The notes beneath the pieces were generated by a model. That model saw only the letters and a list, made by a program, of their open reading frames with translations, was not told the origin of the DNA and did not search any database. A DNA stretch of 27,627 nt from a virus. The stretch covers positions 1 to 27,627 of the IMG/VR virus record IMGVR_UViG_3300045284_000110; one strand, given 5' to 3'. This document shows, piece after piece, positions 27,522 to 27,627 of the stretch; the first letter of the stretch is position 1; each line of letters opens with the position of its first letter. The position numbers and the translations under genes were made by a program.

Positions 27522-27627
27522 ATGGCAGCCAAAAAGAAAACCGAAGGCGCAACAGGCACAGTCCAGACCAGGCGAGCCAACGAAGCAGCCAGGCAGGCAG
27601 CAGCCTCAGACCTCAGAGCCCTCGAGG
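27522..27627 (+). CDS. Start of a Lys/Ala/Arg-rich protein, cut by window edge
   Basis: An ATG with AAGGAG (27508-27513) 8 nt upstream opens a frame that runs to the window end, 35 codons in. The visible part is basic and helical (MAAKKKTEGATG, RRANEAARQAAASDLRALE). Such N-termini occur in small terminase subunits and in nucleoid-type proteins, but the fragment is too short to assign. If the window closes into a circle, its frame continues without a stop into the HNH nuclease frame at 18. Confidence 0.65.
   Translation, partial: MAAKKKTEGATGTVQTRRANEAARQAAASDLRALE

Noticed and set aside
1-27627. CRISPR arrays, tRNA or rRNA genes
   Set aside because: No regularly spaced repeat array and no cloverleaf-like segment were seen; the longest gene-free stretch is only 194 bp and is explained by GTAC sites and the inverted repeat.
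1-27627. Integrase, attachment site, CI-type repressor or transposase
   Set aside because: No tyrosine or serine recombinase motifs or insertion-sequence ends were found; the small HTH and RHH proteins alone do not show lysogeny.

Overview
The window is a compact, high-GC double-stranded DNA phage or prophage segment. Every supported gene lies on the + strand. The gene order (HNH nuclease, large terminase, portal, HK97-type protease, capsid, connectors, tail tube, frameshifted tail chaperone, tape measure, minor tail, lysis) is that of a siphovirus. An actinobacterial host is inferred from the GC content, frequent GTG starts and a secreted Rpf-like transglycosylase. No integrase, DNA polymerase, CI-type repressor, tRNA or CRISPR array was found, so lifestyle cannot be decided.

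Layout. (1) 18-4912: packaging and head genes, closed by a perfect 11-bp hairpin after the capsid gene. (2) 4992-6080: head-tail connector and tail terminator candidates. (3) 6077-8669: a cassette unlike ordinary head/tail genes: acyltransferase-like, a 48-residue protein, methyltransferase-like, glycosyltransferase and NodB-like deacetylase. (4) 8669-12029: fibre-like protein, a small beta protein, a LamG-fold protein, a second glycosyltransferase and a small protein. (5) 12035-16621: tail tube gene with its own 10-bp hairpin, the tail assembly chaperone with a -1 slippery site CCCTTTG, an HK97-gp10-like protein, a 614-residue tape measure and a tail hub/minor tail protein. (6) 16621-19937: minor tail protein, M23 peptidase, hydrolase-like protein, several small membrane proteins including a likely holin, and a small exported protein. 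(7) 19991-26436: a regulatory and DNA-metabolism module: two small LuxR-type HTH proteins, a ribbon-helix-helix protein on a probably leaderless transcript, RecT-like annealing protein, RecE-like exonuclease, C5 cytosine methyltransferase, Rpf-like transglycosylase, VRR-NUC nuclease, zinc-ribbon proteins, a replication-type winged-helix candidate and several 25-69 residue membrane peptides. (8) 26437-27627: a 194-bp control region with nine GTAC sites and an inverted repeat that can hide the next ribosome binding site, then three more genes, the last cut by the window edge.

Almost all genes are coupled by 1-8 nt overlaps (ATGA, GTGA, TGATG) and most starts lack a Shine-Dalgarno sequence. Strong ribosome binding sites appear mainly where coupling is broken (12035, 19006, 19462, 25776, 26631, 27522).

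The least ordinary signals are: the sugar-modification cassette inside the virion genes; the GTAC cluster and adjacent SD-masking inverted repeat; three consecutive perfect hairpins at 20541-20664; the leaderless RHH promoter; and 39 copies of CTCGAG against none seen of GAGCTC, which has the same composition. If the window is a circular contig, the last and first reading frames join without a stop.
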